Shown: positions 1 through 6,896, numbered from the stretch's first letter. The stretch is DNA of 12,139 nt from an uncultured Planctomycetaceae bacterium (GCA_937967755.1 CALBTA010000521.1:1-12139), one strand, 5' to 3'. Notes: generated from the sequence alone by a model not told the origin. Program-made: numbers and translations.

Positions 1-260
1 TCTTGCGCCCGTTGGTGACGGAAAAGACGATGCACCGCTCGACGGCCATCAACCAGTACGCCTTTCAGGTAAACCCGTTGGCGACGAAGACGCAAATCAA
101 AGATGCGGTTGAAGACTTGTTCAACGTGAAGGTGGCGAAGGTTCGCACGCAAAACCGGGCCGGCAAACCGCGGCGCTATAAATTTCGCTGGGGCCGCACC
201 AGCGGGTGGAAGAAGGCGCTCGTTACGCTGGATAAGGAACACAATATTCAATTCTTCTAA
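1..260 (+). CDS. rplW: Ribosomal protein L23, 3' part (5' end outside window)
   Basis: L23 is a 23S rRNA-binding protein at the exit of the nascent-chain tunnel, where it docks trigger factor and SRP. The visible part covers 85 codons and begins inside the conserved LRPLVTEK segment. The rest shows the family's basic C-terminal half (AGKPRRYKFRWGRTSGWKKA). Bases 1–2 (TC) are the end of the preceding codon, which fits the Ile or Val usually found before LRP. The TTG at position 3 is therefore an internal Leu, not a start. Compared with the usual length of about 95–100 residues, some 10–15 N-terminal residues lie upstream. It is followed by rplB after 55 nt, as in the standard S10 operon order, so rpsJ–rplC–rplD are expected to the left. 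Confidence 0.96.
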   Translation, partial: LRPLVTEKTMHRSTAINQYAFQVNPLATKTQIKDAVEDLFNVKVAKVRTQNRAGKPRRYKFRWGRTSGWKKALVTLDKEHNIQFF

Positions 261-271
261 CGCAGGGCCAG

Positions 272-286
272 GCCGGTGCAACCGGC
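272..286 (+). repeat. Small perfect hairpin between rplW and rplB
   Basis: GCCGGT (272–277) and ACCGGC (281–286) are perfect reverse complements separated by only GCA, giving a 6-bp GC-rich stem. No T-tract follows, so it is not a terminator. It lies about 30 nt upstream of the rplB start and could stabilise or punctuate the mRNA. The role is inferred only. Confidence 0.35.
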
Positions 287-315
287 AGGCTGTTCGCGAT
301 AGTGAGTAAACGATC

Positions 316-1176
316 ATGGGTATTCGGAAATACAAACCAACATCGCCCGGCAGGCGCAATGCCACGGTCAGCGATTTCAAAGAGCTGACCAAAGGCAGCA
401 AGCCTGTGAAGAAGTTGCTGCGCCCGATTAAGAAGACGGGCGGCAGGAACAATCAGGGCAAGATTACTGCCCGGCACCGGGGCGGCGGCCACAAGCGTCG
501 TTATCGGGTGATCGATTTCCGCCGTGGGAAAGACGGTGTGCCCGCCAAAGTTGCGGCGATTCAATACGATCCTAACCGCAGCGCCCGAATCGCGCTGCTG
601 CATTACGTCGATGGCGACAAGCGGTATATCCTCGCCCCGGAAGGGCTAGAGGTTGGGTCGATGGTGGAAAACGGCCCCGATGCCCCGCCGAATGTTGGCA
701 ACTGCATGCCAATGAAAAACATTCCGCTGGGAACGCCTGTTCACAATATCGAACTGCAGCCGGGGCAAGGCGGTGTGTTGTGCCGCAGCGCCGGGAGCGG
801 TGCCACGCTGGTCGCCCGCGACGCGGATTGGGCGCAAATTAACTTGCCCAGCGGCGAAATTCGCCGTGTCCCTTCAGCCGGCCGCGCCACGATCGGCAAG
901 GTCGGCAACTCGGAGCACATGGGTATCGTCCTGGGTAAAGCCGGACGGAAGCGTTGGCTGGGCCGCCGGCCTCACGTTCGCGGAACGGCGATGAACCCGA
1001 TCGATCACCCACACGGCGGTGGCGAAGGCCGCACCAAGGGCGGTCGCCATCCCGTCAGCCCATCGGGCGTTCCCGCCAAGGGCGGCCCCACGCGAAAGAA
1101 GCGTAAGCCATCGAATCGGGCGATCGTGCGTCGGCGGCGTTCGAAGCGTTACGGTCAGTTGCGAGTCAAGAAATAA
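316..1176 (+). CDS. rplB: Ribosomal protein L2
   Basis: L2 is a large primary 23S rRNA binder near the peptidyl-transferase centre that helps join the subunits. The 286-residue product starts [15 protein letters not shown] and carries the [13 protein letters not shown] block near residues 52–64. The diagnostic C-terminal motif [17 protein letters not shown] follows at about 227–243; H231 corresponds to the conserved His229 of E. coli L2. The protein ends in a very basic tail (about residues 258–286), slightly longer than the 273-residue E. coli protein. The chosen ATG matches the family start. The region before it has only a weak Shine-Dalgarno match (GTGAGTAA). The next gene, rpsS, follows after 43 nt, and the pair is in canonical S10-operon order. 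Confidence 0.98.
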   Translation: MGIRKYKPTSPGRRNATVSDFKELTKGSKPVKKLLRPIKKTGGRNNQGKITARHRGGGHKRRYRVIDFRRGKDGVPAKVAAIQYDPNRSARIALLHYVDGDKRYILAPEGLEVGSMVENGPDAPPNVGNCMPMKNIPLGTPVHNIELQPGQGGVLCRSAGSGATLVARDADWAQINLPSGEIRRVPSAGRATIGKVGNSEHMGIVLGKAGRKRWLGRRPHVRGTAMNPIDHPHGGGEGRTKGGRHPVSPSGVPAKGGPTRKKRKPSNRAIVRRRRSKRYGQLRVKK

Positions 1177-1219
1177 TAGCCATCAGATTACAAACGTATA
1201 CCCAAAAGCACTTTGACCT

Positions 1220-1492
1220 ATGAGCCGTTCGCTTAAAAAAGGCCCCTACGTCGACCCGAAGCTGTACGGCAAAGTGCAGAAGCAGGACGAAGCTGGCATC
1301 ACTGAACCGATCAAGACATGGGCCCGTGCCTGCACGATTGTGCCGGAGTTTGTAGGTCACACATTCATGGTTCATAACGGCAAGATTTTTCACAAGGTGC
1401 AAGTGACTGAAGACATGGTCGGGCACAAGCTGGGAGAGTTTTCACCAACGCGAACCTTCCGTGGCCACGGCGGCAAGGGTGGCAAGAAGTAA
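1220..1492 (+). CDS. rpsS: Ribosomal protein S19
   Basis: S19 sits in the head of the 30S subunit, pairs with S13 and contacts the A-site finger bridge. The 90-residue product has the family start [12 protein letters not shown] and the conserved stretches [17 protein letters not shown] and [18 protein letters not shown], with a basic C-terminus. The length is normal. No Shine-Dalgarno sequence is visible in the 20 nt before the ATG, so initiation may depend on coupling from rplB, on an unstructured leader, or on S1. It lies 43 nt after rplB and 39 nt before rplV, as in other bacterial S10 operons. Confidence 0.98.
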   Translation: MSRSLKKGPYVDPKLYGKVQKQDEAGITEPIKTWARACTIVPEFVGHTFMVHNGKIFHKVQVTEDMVGHKLGEFSPTRTFRGHGGKGGKK

Positions 1493-1531
1493 AGCATCGA
1501 GTTAGGCATATAAAACAATTGAAAGACAGCC

Positions 1532-1885
1532 ATGGCGGCATTCAAAGCATCCCATCGATACGCCCGGATCAGCGCCCGCAAGGTGCGGCCGCTGGCCGAT
1601 TTGATACGCGGCGAATACGCCAGCGACGCGTTGGATCTGCTGCGGTATCAACCCCAGCGAGGTGCCCGCATGTTGGAAAAGGTGATCCGCAGTGCCCTGG
1701 GCAGCGCACAGGATCCGGACCAAACACGGGGGCAGCGGATCGACGTTGATCGTTTAGTAATTTCCGAAGCAAGGATCGACGGCGGCCCCATGTTCAAGCG
1801 TATTCGCCCGCGAGCACGGGGGATGGCGTTCATGATTAAAAAACGGATGGCACACATCCACGTCGTGCTTTCAGATGAAGACTAG
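1532..1885 (+). CDS. rplV: Ribosomal protein L22
   Basis: L22 lines the polypeptide exit tunnel with an extended beta-hairpin and binds several 23S rRNA domains. The 117-residue product starts MAAFKASHRYARISARKVR, which matches the family start closely. The C-terminal half has the hairpin segment EARIDGGPMFKRIRPRARGMAF, followed by IKKRMAHIHVVLSDED. The length is close to the usual 110 or so. The ribosome binding site is weak (GAAAG at moderate distance). It is flanked by rpsS (39 nt upstream) and rpsC (30 nt downstream), the canonical order. Confidence 0.97.
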   Translation: MAAFKASHRYARISARKVRPLADLIRGEYASDALDLLRYQPQRGARMLEKVIRSALGSAQDPDQTRGQRIDVDRLVISEARIDGGPMFKRIRPRARGMAFMIKKRMAHIHVVLSDED

Positions 1886-1903
1886 GCGGTACAGGTATTT
1901 AAC

Positions 1904-1915
1904 AAGGCAAACCTT
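1904..1915 (+). promoter_or_regulatory. rpsC ribosome binding site within a tiny hairpin
   Basis: AAGG (1904–1907) lies 8 nt before the rpsC ATG and is the only Shine-Dalgarno candidate. The four bases directly before the ATG, CCTT (1912–1915), are its exact reverse complement across a CAAA loop. A 4-bp stem could therefore mask the site when the mRNA is not being translated. Such a short stem is weak and may be chance. Confidence 0.35.
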
Positions 1916-2629
1916 ATGGGTCAAAAAGTCAACCCAATCGGATTTCGCACCGGTGTGATGCTCGGCTGGAAGAGCCGCTGGTACGCATCGAAGCAAGATT
2001 TCTCGGACTTGCTGATCGAGGATCAAAAGATCCGCAAGTTCATCAAGAACCACCCCAAGAAATCGCAATACCGCCAGGCGGGCATCGACCGCATTGAAAT
2101 CGAGCGAACGCGCGATGAAGTGAAAGTCGTTCTGCATGTCGCGCGCCCGGGTTTGATCATCGGCAAGAAGGGCCAGGAGATCGAAATTCTGCAAGAGGAA
2201 TTACAAAACCTGACCGGCCGGCGAATCAACTTAAAAGTCGAAGAAGTCGGCCGGCCAGAATTGAGAGCGCAGCTTGTCGCCGAGGACATTGCGGAGCAAC
2301 TGCAAAAACGGGCCAGCTTCCGCCGGGCGATGAAGCGGACGCTGGAGCAAACGATGGAAGCGGGCGCCAAGGGAATCAAGATTCAACTTTCCGGACGCTT
2401 GGGCGGAGCGGAAATGTCGCGCTGTGAAAAGCAGATCGCGGGCGCGTTGCCGCTCAGCACGTTGCGAGCGAATATTGACTACGGTTTTACAGAAGCGTTG
2501 ACCGCGCAAGGGCACATCGGTGTTCAAGTGTGGATTAATAACGGCATGTTCACAGGGAGTGATGACGATGGCGCTGATGCCCAAGAGGGTCAAGCACCGA
2601 AAAAGCCAAAGAGGACGTATAAAAGGTAA
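1916..2629 (+). CDS. rpsC: Ribosomal protein S3
   Basis: S3 forms part of the mRNA entry site on the 30S head and contributes to helicase activity there. The 237-residue product starts [13 protein letters not shown]. It has the type-2 KH domain with the loop GKKG at 83–86 and the C-terminal domain motif [18 protein letters not shown] at about 150–167. The usual core ends near VWINNGMF (205–212). The last 20 residues (218–237, [20 protein letters not shown]) are encoded in DNA that also encodes the first 20 residues of L16 in the +1 frame. The tail is thus constrained by overprinting, which probably explains its odd composition. A Shine-Dalgarno-like AAGG precedes the ATG. It lies 30 nt after rplV. 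Confidence 0.98.
   Translation: MGQKVNPIGFRTGVMLGWKSRWYASKQDFSDLLIEDQKIRKFIKNHPKKSQYRQAGIDRIEIERTRDEVKVVLHVARPGLIIGKKGQEIEILQEELQNLTGRRINLKVEEVGRPELRAQLVAEDIAEQLQKRASFRRAMKRTLEQTMEAGAKGIKIQLSGRLGGAEMSRCEKQIAGALPLSTLRANIDYGFTEALTAQGHIGVQVWINNGMFTGSDDDGADAQEGQAPKKPKRTYKR
2554..2559 (+). promoter_or_regulatory. Ribosome binding site of rplP inside rpsC
   Basis: AGGGAG lies 8 nt before the ATG at 2568. It is one of the strongest Shine-Dalgarno matches in the window and sits within the rpsC coding sequence. It decides the rplP start: the start at 2568 gives the family N-terminus [12 protein letters not shown]. An in-frame ATG at 2562 would be too close to the site, and one at 2520 would add a non-homologous leader. 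Confidence 0.75.
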
Positions 2630-2984
2630 CGCCACTCGCGGCAATACCGTCGTCTTTGGGGAATTCGGCTTGCAATCGACTGAAGCTGGTTGGATCAGCG
2701 CCGCCACGATTGAGGCGGGGCGTATCGCCGCGCAGCAATACGTGCGCGGAGAAGGAAAATTGTACATCCGCATTTTCCCGGACAAATCAGTCACCTCCAT
2801 TCCGCTGGAAACCCGGATGGGTAAAGGCAAAGGCGAACCAGATTTCTGGGCCGCCGTCGTGAAACCCGGCACAGTGCTGTTCGAGTTAGGCGGCGTGACA
2901 GAGCAGCAAGCGAAGATTTGCTTCGCCCGGCTGGCGCACAAGATGCCTGTGAAGGTGCGGTTGGTGAAACGGCGAACGATGTAG
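2568..2984 (+). CDS. rplP: Ribosomal protein L16
   Basis: L16 binds 23S rRNA near the A-site tRNA elbow and is needed late in 50S assembly. The 138-residue product starts [17 protein letters not shown] and carries the conserved [24 protein letters not shown] and [19 protein letters not shown] (about 83–101) motifs, ending near RLVKRRTM. The length is normal (E. coli 136). The start was set by family homology and by the AGGGAG site just upstream. The first 62 nt overlap the 3' end of rpsC in a different frame, an unusually long overlap for this otherwise spaced operon, which suggests translational coupling with S3. A GC-rich hairpin follows the stop. Confidence 0.97.
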   Translation: MALMPKRVKHRKSQRGRIKGNATRGNTVVFGEFGLQSTEAGWISAATIEAGRIAAQQYVRGEGKLYIRIFPDKSVTSIPLETRMGKGKGEPDFWAAVVKPGTVLFELGGVTEQQAKICFARLAHKMPVKVRLVKRRTM

Positions 2985-2989
2985 AAGTA

Positions 2990-3011
2990 GCGGGGGGCTG
3001 CGACCCACCGC
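2990..3011 (+). repeat. Stable hairpin after rplP
   Basis: GCGG (2990–2993) pairs with CCGC (3008–3011) and GGG (2995–2997) with CCC (3004–3006). A single G·A mismatch interrupts the stem, and the loop is CTGCGA. The stem begins 5 nt after the rplP stop. No T-run follows, so it is unlikely to end transcription. mRNA stabilisation, a processing site or a pause site is possible. Confidence 0.45.
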
Positions 3012-3038
3012 AATGAGAAATAACGAGGACGACAAGCC

Positions 3039-3269
3039 ATGAATGCGGCTGAACTTCGCGAGATGAGCGACGAGCAAATGACGGCGGAACTGAACCAGGC
3101 CCGCGCGAGCCTGTTTCATCTACGCGTGAAAGCTCAAACCGATACGCTAAACGCTCCTAGCGAGATCCGCCGCAACCGGCGATTGATCGCGAGAATTCAG
3201 ACCATCCTTCGAGAGCGAAAGTCAGCGAGCCCCGCGCAGCCGGCCGTGAACGATCTCGCCGAAGGTTAA
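3039..3269 (+). CDS. rpmC: Ribosomal protein L29
   Basis: L29 is a small helical-hairpin protein near the tunnel exit, next to L23. The 76-residue product starts MNAAELREMSDEQM, followed by the typical helix-turn-helix ELNQARASLFHLRVK and the conserved end of helix 2, IRRNRRLIARIQTILRER (about 44–61). A short low-complexity tail (SASPAQPAVNDLAEG) extends beyond the core. The start is supported by a good Shine-Dalgarno GAGGA at 3025–3029, 9 nt before the ATG. It lies between rplP (54 nt) and rpsQ (50 nt), as in the standard operon. Confidence 0.96.
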   Translation: MNAAELREMSDEQMTAELNQARASLFHLRVKAQTDTLNAPSEIRRNRRLIARIQTILRERKSASPAQPAVNDLAEG

Positions 3270-3319
3270 TTCAACACTATCGGTGAACAGCGTGACCAAC
3301 ACAGAACAGCGAAAACCAA

Positions 3320-3694
3320 ATGCCTAAAAGAGTTTCCATTGGTGTCGTAACCAGCGATCGCATGGCGAAGACCCGCCGGGTCGAAATCCGGAGGAAGGTT
3401 CGCCACCCGCTGTACGGCAAGTATGTATCGAAGCGGACCGTTTGCTACGTTCACGATGAAGAGGAGCAGTCGGGCGAAGGAGATACCGTCGAGATTATTG
3501 AAAGCCGGCCCCTGTCGAAGAAGAAGCGCTGGCGTTTAGTTCGCGTTGTGGCCAAGAGCACGGCCGTCGACGTCGCGGCCCTCCGCGCGGCCCGCAAAGC
3601 CGAGGCGGAGGCCGAGCAGGCAGTCGAAGAGAAGGTTGGATTAGACCAAGGGAAGCCGGAAGAAGAAGAGCCAGGCAGCGAAGGCGGCGAGTAA
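3320..3694 (+). CDS. rpsQ: Ribosomal protein S17 with acidic C-terminal tail
   Basis: S17 is a primary 16S rRNA-binding OB-fold protein of the 30S body. Residues 1 to about 83 form the family core: GVVTSDRMAKTRRVEI, the RHPLYGKYVSKRT loop, then DTVEIIESRPLSKKKRWRLVRVV. The core length matches the 84-residue E. coli protein. Residues 84–124 form an added tail, first Ala/Arg/Glu-rich and likely helical (VAALRAARKAEAEAEQAVEE), then strongly acidic with EEEE and a Gly/Glu end. The tail is low-complexity and carries no motif that I recognise. No Shine-Dalgarno is visible before the ATG. It is followed by rplN after 63 nt, at the classical S10/spc junction. Confidence 0.96.
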   Translation: MPKRVSIGVVTSDRMAKTRRVEIRRKVRHPLYGKYVSKRTVCYVHDEEEQSGEGDTVEIIESRPLSKKKRWRLVRVVAKSTAVDVAALRAARKAEAEAEQAVEEKVGLDQGKPEEEEPGSEGGE

Positions 3695-3716
3695 GACTCC
3701 CGACGATTGACAGTCA

Positions 3717-3744
3717 TTCGCTCTGCCACCCGTTCGTAAGCGAA
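3717..3744 (+). repeat. Inverted repeat at the S10/spc junction
   Basis: TTCGCT (3717–3722) and AGCGAA (3739–3744) are perfect reverse complements with a 16-nt loop, located between rpsQ and rplN. In E. coli the spc operon leader at rplN–rplX–rplE is the S8 control site. I cannot show that this hairpin resembles an S8 target. The stem is modest and could be chance. Confidence 0.25.
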
Positions 3745-3757
3745 AGTTAGTGCATCA

Positions 3758-4126
3758 ATGATCCAACAAGAAACCAGGTTGAACGTCGCCGACAACACCG
3801 GTGCCAAAGAAGTCCAGTGCATCAAGGTGCTCGGCGGTAGCCGGCGGCGGTTTGCCGGAATCGGCGATATTATCGTCTGCAGCGTGAAGGCGGTGATTCC
3901 CGGCAGCGAAATCAAAAAGAAGCAAATCGTCCGCGCGGTGATCGTGCGTTGCAAGCAGCCGACACGCCGGCCCGACGGCAGTTACATCCGCTTCGACAGC
4001 AACGCGGTGGTGATCGTCGATGCGGACAAAAATCCTCGCGGTACCCGCATTTTCGGCGCGGTGGGCCGCGAGCTTCGCGAAAAGAAATTCATGAAAATTG
4101 TCAGCCTGGCCAGCGAGGTGGTTTAG
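3758..4126 (+). CDS. rplN: Ribosomal protein L14
   Basis: L14 is a beta-barrel protein on the interface side of the 50S subunit; it forms bridges to 16S rRNA and binds the silencing factor RsfS. The 122-residue product has the standard length. It starts [19 protein letters not shown] and carries [40 protein letters not shown] and the conserved end [25 protein letters not shown] weak GAAAG precedes the start. It opens the spc-type segment and is followed by rplX after only 28 nt. Confidence 0.98.
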   Translation: MIQQETRLNVADNTGAKEVQCIKVLGGSRRRFAGIGDIIVCSVKAVIPGSEIKKKQIVRAVIVRCKQPTRRPDGSYIRFDSNAVVIVDADKNPRGTRIFGAVGRELREKKFMKIVSLASEVV

Positions 4127-4154
4127 GCGGTCACACTACAGGCGTTGCAAGAAT

Positions 4155-4502
4155 ATGTTGATCAAAGAAGGCGATACCGTCGAAGTGATTTGCGGCAACG
4201 ACCGCGGCGTCCGCGCCAAGGTTTTGCACGTCGATCAGGCGAAGAACAAGGTCTTGCTTGAAGGTGTTAACATCGTCTTCAAGCACGTCCGGCGAAGCCA
4301 AAAAAACCCGCAGGGCGGGCGGCTGGAAAAAGAGATGCCGGTCGATGCTTCAAACGTCATGTTGATCGACCCCAAGACGAACCAGCCCACCCGCGTGGGC
4401 GTGCGTTACTTGGACGACGGCAGTAAGGAACGGTATGCGAAGAAGTCAGGCGAATCGATGGGTCAAATCGCGCCACCGCGTGCCCGCTATGCGAAGAAGT
4501 AA
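4155..4502 (+). CDS. rplX: Ribosomal protein L24
   Basis: L24 is an assembly initiator of the 50S subunit with a KOW domain near the tunnel exit. The 115-residue product starts MLIKEGDTVEVICGNDRG, where the KOW motif continues as VRAKVLHVDQAKNKVLLEGVN. It then shows FKHVRRSQKNPQGGRLEKE and DPKTNQPTRVGVRY. The frame is open further upstream to 4098, but that part overlaps rplN and has no L24 homology, so the ATG at 4155 was chosen. The family motif RYAKKSGES (about 94–102) is echoed by a terminal RYAKK, with 13 identical nucleotides (4434–4446 and 4488–4500). The C-terminus therefore seems to have grown by a short duplication. The Shine-Dalgarno is weak. Confidence 0.96.
   Translation: MLIKEGDTVEVICGNDRGVRAKVLHVDQAKNKVLLEGVNIVFKHVRRSQKNPQGGRLEKEMPVDASNVMLIDPKTNQPTRVGVRYLDDGSKERYAKKSGESMGQIAPPRARYAKK
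4434..4500 (+). repeat. 13-nt direct repeat at the 3' end of rplX
   Basis: TATGCGAAGAAGT occurs at 4434–4446 and again at 4488–4500, 54 nt (18 codons) apart and in the same frame. The second copy runs straight into the stop codon. Both encode YAKK, preceded by Arg. The spacing is a whole number of codons. Confidence 0.7.
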
Positions 4503-4564
4503 ACGGACAATAATCCAAGTCGTGAGATTCCGAGTACGAATCAGCGGCCAAGTTAATTGAAGCC

Positions 4565-5176
4565 ATGGCAAAGAAAAGCAAAGACAAACCGGCGGAAGAC
4601 CAGGGCCCAGCCCCCACGCCGCGGCTGCAGGAAAAGTATCTCCAAGAGATCTTGCCGCGCTTGCAGGAGAGCCTGGGGCGGAAGAACATTTTGTCGCTGC
4701 CCCGGCTGCAAAAGATCATCGTGAACATGGGCGTGGGCAGCGCCATTACCGAGAAAAAACACCTGGAAGAAGCGGTCGATTCGCTCGGGTTGATCACCGG
4801 GCAAAAGCCGGTCATCACGCTGGCCCGCAAATCAATCGCGGGCTTCCGCCTGCGTGAGGGTCAGGCGGTCGGTTGCAAGGTTACGTTGCGTCGGCAGCGG
4901 ATGTACGAGTTTTTGGATCGGCTGATTTCGATCGCGTTGCCGCGGGTGCGAGACTTTCGCGGAATCAGCGACCGCGCGTTCGACGGCCACGGTAACTACA
5001 GCTTGGGCCTGACTGAACAGTTGGTGTTTCCCGAATTGAATCCGGACAAGTTCCTGCGGGTGCAGGGTATGAACATCACGATGGTTACCAACGTCGACAG
5101 TAACGACGAGGCCCGCGAGCTATTGCGTGAACTCGGTATGCCGTTCCGACAAGCAGAACAAAAGAAAGCCGGTTAG
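4565..5176 (+). CDS. rplE: Ribosomal protein L5
   Basis: L5 binds 5S rRNA and contacts the P-site tRNA and the 30S head (S13). The 203-residue product has the family core from about residue 20: [77 protein letters not shown] and the conserved [15 protein letters not shown]. Residues 1–19 ([19 protein letters not shown]) form a charged, Pro-rich leader, so the protein is longer than the usual 180 or so. A start nearer the core has no suitable ATG, GTG or TTG in frame before the homology begins, which supports the chosen ATG. It lies 62 nt after rplX and 44 nt before rpsN. Confidence 0.97.
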   Translation: MAKKSKDKPAEDQGPAPTPRLQEKYLQEILPRLQESLGRKNILSLPRLQKIIVNMGVGSAITEKKHLEEAVDSLGLITGQKPVITLARKSIAGFRLREGQAVGCKVTLRRQRMYEFLDRLISIALPRVRDFRGISDRAFDGHGNYSLGLTEQLVFPELNPDKFLRVQGMNITMVTNVDSNDEARELLRELGMPFRQAEQKKAG

Positions 5177-5220
5177 CCCCGGTCGCTTCAAAGCAATCCG
5201 TCAAACCAAGGAAATCGCTG

Positions 5221-5406
5221 GTGGCAAGTAAATCAAAAATCGCCAAGGCCAATCGAGAGCCGAAGTACTCCAGCCGGCAAGAGCGCCGGTGCAAACTGTG
5301 CGGCCGCCCCCGCGCGGTGTACCGGAAGTTCGGCATCTGCCGAATTTGCTTTCGCAAGCTGGCCGACCGGGGATTGATTCCCGGCGTTCGCAAAGCGAGC
5401 TGGTAA
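5221..5406 (+). CDS. rpsN: Ribosomal protein S14, short zinc-binding type
   Basis: S14 is a 30S-head protein close to the A site. The 61-residue product is the short type Z form (rpsZ in some naming systems) with four zinc-ligand cysteines at C24, C27, C40 and C43 in two CxxC pairs (CKLC and CRIC). The conserved end [15 protein letters not shown] follows. The start is GTG at 5221, chosen because the protein then begins [11 protein letters not shown] and because AAGGA (5208–5212) lies 8 nt upstream. Its last codons are partly duplicated just after the stop codon. It lies between rplE and rpsH, the usual spc position. Confidence 0.97.
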   Translation: MASKSKIAKANREPKYSSRQERRCKLCGRPRAVYRKFGICRICFRKLADRGLIPGVRKASW

Positions 5407-5427
5407 GGAAGGCGTTCGCAAAGCGAG
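5383..5427 (+). repeat. 17-nt direct repeat of the rpsN 3' end
   Basis: GGCGTTCGCAAAGCGAG occurs at 5383–5399, inside rpsN, and again at 5411–5427 in the intergenic region, 28 nt apart. The first copy encodes GVRKAS. The second lies beyond the stop and is not translated in that frame. The identity is exact over 17 nt, then decays to a partial match. Confidence 0.8.
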
Positions 5428-5494
5428 TTTGAAAGTAGCCAAGAAGACAACAAGCAGAACGATGGTTGTGAGCTGAAATGAGGAACCCAAACGT

Positions 5495-5890
5495 ATGATG
5501 GTTGACCCAATTGCCGACATGCTGACCCGCATCCGAAACGCGGTCAGTGTCGAGCGCTCTCACGTAGACATGCCGGCGTCCAAGGTGAAACAAGGCGTCG
5601 CGGAAGTGCTTAAGCGCGAGGGCTACATCTGGGATTTCGAACTGATCGAAGCAAAGCCAGTTTCGCAATTGCGCGTCGAATTGAAATACGGCCACAACGG
5701 TGAGAAAGTCATCCAGCACATCCAACGTGTCAGCACGCCGGGCTGCCGCGTCTACGCCAAGGCGAAGGAGTTAAAGCCGGTCCTGAACGGGTTAGGGATA
5801 AGCGTTTTGTCCACCAGCCGCGGAGTTATTAGCGACCGCGAAGCGCGCCAGCGTGGTGTGGGCGGTGAAGTGCTGTGCGAACTTTGGTAA
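5495..5890 (+). CDS. rpsH: Ribosomal protein S8
   Basis: S8 binds helix 21 of 16S rRNA and organises the central domain of the 30S subunit; in many bacteria it also represses the spc operon. The 131-residue product starts MMVDPIADMLTRIRNA and ends with the family signature VLSTSRGVISDREARQRGVGGEVLCELW. The length is standard. Two consecutive ATG codons (5495 and 5498) are possible starts. The first was chosen because GAGGAA (5480–5485) lies 9 nt before it. The 88-nt gap before it holds the duplicated rpsN end. rplF follows after only 15 nt. Confidence 0.98.
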   Translation: MMVDPIADMLTRIRNAVSVERSHVDMPASKVKQGVAEVLKREGYIWDFELIEAKPVSQLRVELKYGHNGEKVIQHIQRVSTPGCRVYAKAKELKPVLNGLGISVLSTSRGVISDREARQRGVGGEVLCELW

Positions 5891-5905
5891 GCGAGAATCA
5901 GTAAC

Positions 5906-6451
5906 ATGTCGCGTATCGGAAAAAAACCAGTTCCCATCCCCAAGGGCGCGAAGATTTCGATCGACGGCCGCACGATTACGGTCGAAGGTCCGAAGGGGAA
6001 ACTGCCGCCGTGGGAGCACCGCGCGGAAGTCAAAGTCGCGGTCAACTCGGACGACAACGAAGTAGTCGTCACGCGAGAGAGCGACGACCGGACGTCGCGC
6101 GCCCTGCACGGAACCACCAGGGCGTTGATTCAAAACATGCTGGTGGGTGTGACCGAGGGTTACGAAAAGCGGCTAGAGGTTGTCGGCGTCGGCTACCTGG
6201 CGGCTGTGCAAGGAAACACGTTGCAACTGCGGGTTGGCTACGCCAACGAAGTTCACAAGGAAATTCCACAAGGGCTGGACGTCACCTGCCCCGATCAAAC
6301 ACACGTATCGGTGAAGGGTTGCGATAAGCAGCAGGTGGGCGAGTTCGCCGCCGCGGTTCGCGCCGTCCGCAAGCCGGAACCGTACAAGGGTAAAGGCGTT
6401 CGTTACGAAGGGGAATACGTCAAAATCAAACCGGGCAAATCGGCGACCTAG
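5906..6451 (+). CDS. rplF: Ribosomal protein L6
   Basis: L6 supports the GTPase-associated region of the 50S subunit next to the sarcin-ricin loop. The 181-residue product starts MSRIGKKPVPIPKGAKI and carries both alpha/beta repeats of the family: TITVEGPKGKLP in the first half, then RLEVVGVGYLAAVQGNTLQLRVGY. The C-terminal signature EPYKGKGVRYEGEYVKIKPGK is clear. The length is close to the 177 of E. coli. The gap to rpsH is only 15 nt and the Shine-Dalgarno match is weak (GCGAGAA), so translation is probably coupled to S8. Confidence 0.98.
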   Translation: MSRIGKKPVPIPKGAKISIDGRTITVEGPKGKLPPWEHRAEVKVAVNSDDNEVVVTRESDDRTSRALHGTTRALIQNMLVGVTEGYEKRLEVVGVGYLAAVQGNTLQLRVGYANEVHKEIPQGLDVTCPDQTHVSVKGCDKQQVGEFAAAVRAVRKPEPYKGKGVRYEGEYVKIKPGKSAT

Positions 6452-6483
6452 CCGGCGTTTTATCAGCGGGTGTTTTTTAAGCC

Positions 6484-6852
6484 ATGAATCACGAACGTTA
6501 CATTTCCAAACAAAAGCTCCGCCGCCGTCGGCACGTGCGCAAGGCTGTCAAGGGAACGGCGCAGCGCCCTCGGTTGAGCGTCTTCCGTAGCCTGAAACAT
6601 ATCTCTTGCCAGTTAATCGACGACCTGGAAGGCAAGACGCTTGTTTCAGCCGGCACGGTAGACAAAGAGATGAAGGGCGACCTGAAGTACGGCGGAAACG
6701 TCGAGGCCGCTGCGGCGGTCGGCAAAGCCATCGCGGAGCGCGCCCAAGCCGCGGGCATTAAGAAAGTCTGCTTCGACCGCGGCCACAACAAGTACCACGG
6801 CCGTCTGGCCGCGCTGGCCGACGCGGCCCGCGAAGCCGGGCTGGAGTTTTAA
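6484..6852 (+). CDS. rplR: Ribosomal protein L18
   Basis: L18 binds 5S rRNA together with L5 and anchors it to the 50S central protuberance. The 122-residue product has a basic N-terminus ([19 protein letters not shown]) followed by [20 protein letters not shown]. The conserved C-terminal part is [25 protein letters not shown]. The length is standard for bacteria. The ATG follows a T6 run and has no clear Shine-Dalgarno. It lies between rplF (32 nt) and rpsE (44 nt), as expected for the spc order. Confidence 0.97.
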   Translation: MNHERYISKQKLRRRRHVRKAVKGTAQRPRLSVFRSLKHISCQLIDDLEGKTLVSAGTVDKEMKGDLKYGGNVEAAAAVGKAIAERAQAAGIKKVCFDRGHNKYHGRLAALADAAREAGLEF

Positions 6853-6896
6853 GCCTACGCAAAAACAGAAATACAACGTACCCAGAGGATCATCAG

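Noticed and set aside
2520..2567. Upstream in-frame extension of rplP
   Set aside because: These codons lack L16 homology, while AGGGAG and the family N-terminus fix the start at 2568.
2231..3040. Long antisense open frame (269 codons) over rpsC–rplP–rpmC
   Set aside because: It runs antisense to three certain ribosomal genes, has no recognisable domain, and is explained by GC-biased codon use.
3707..3735. TTGACA at 3707–3712 as a promoter for the spc-type genes
   Set aside because: The -35 box is perfect, but the expected -10 position reads CCGTTC, so no -10 element is present at usable spacing.
4098..4154. Upstream in-frame extension of rplX overlapping rplN
   Set aside because: L24 homology begins exactly at MLIKEGD (4155); the extension is not conserved L24 sequence.
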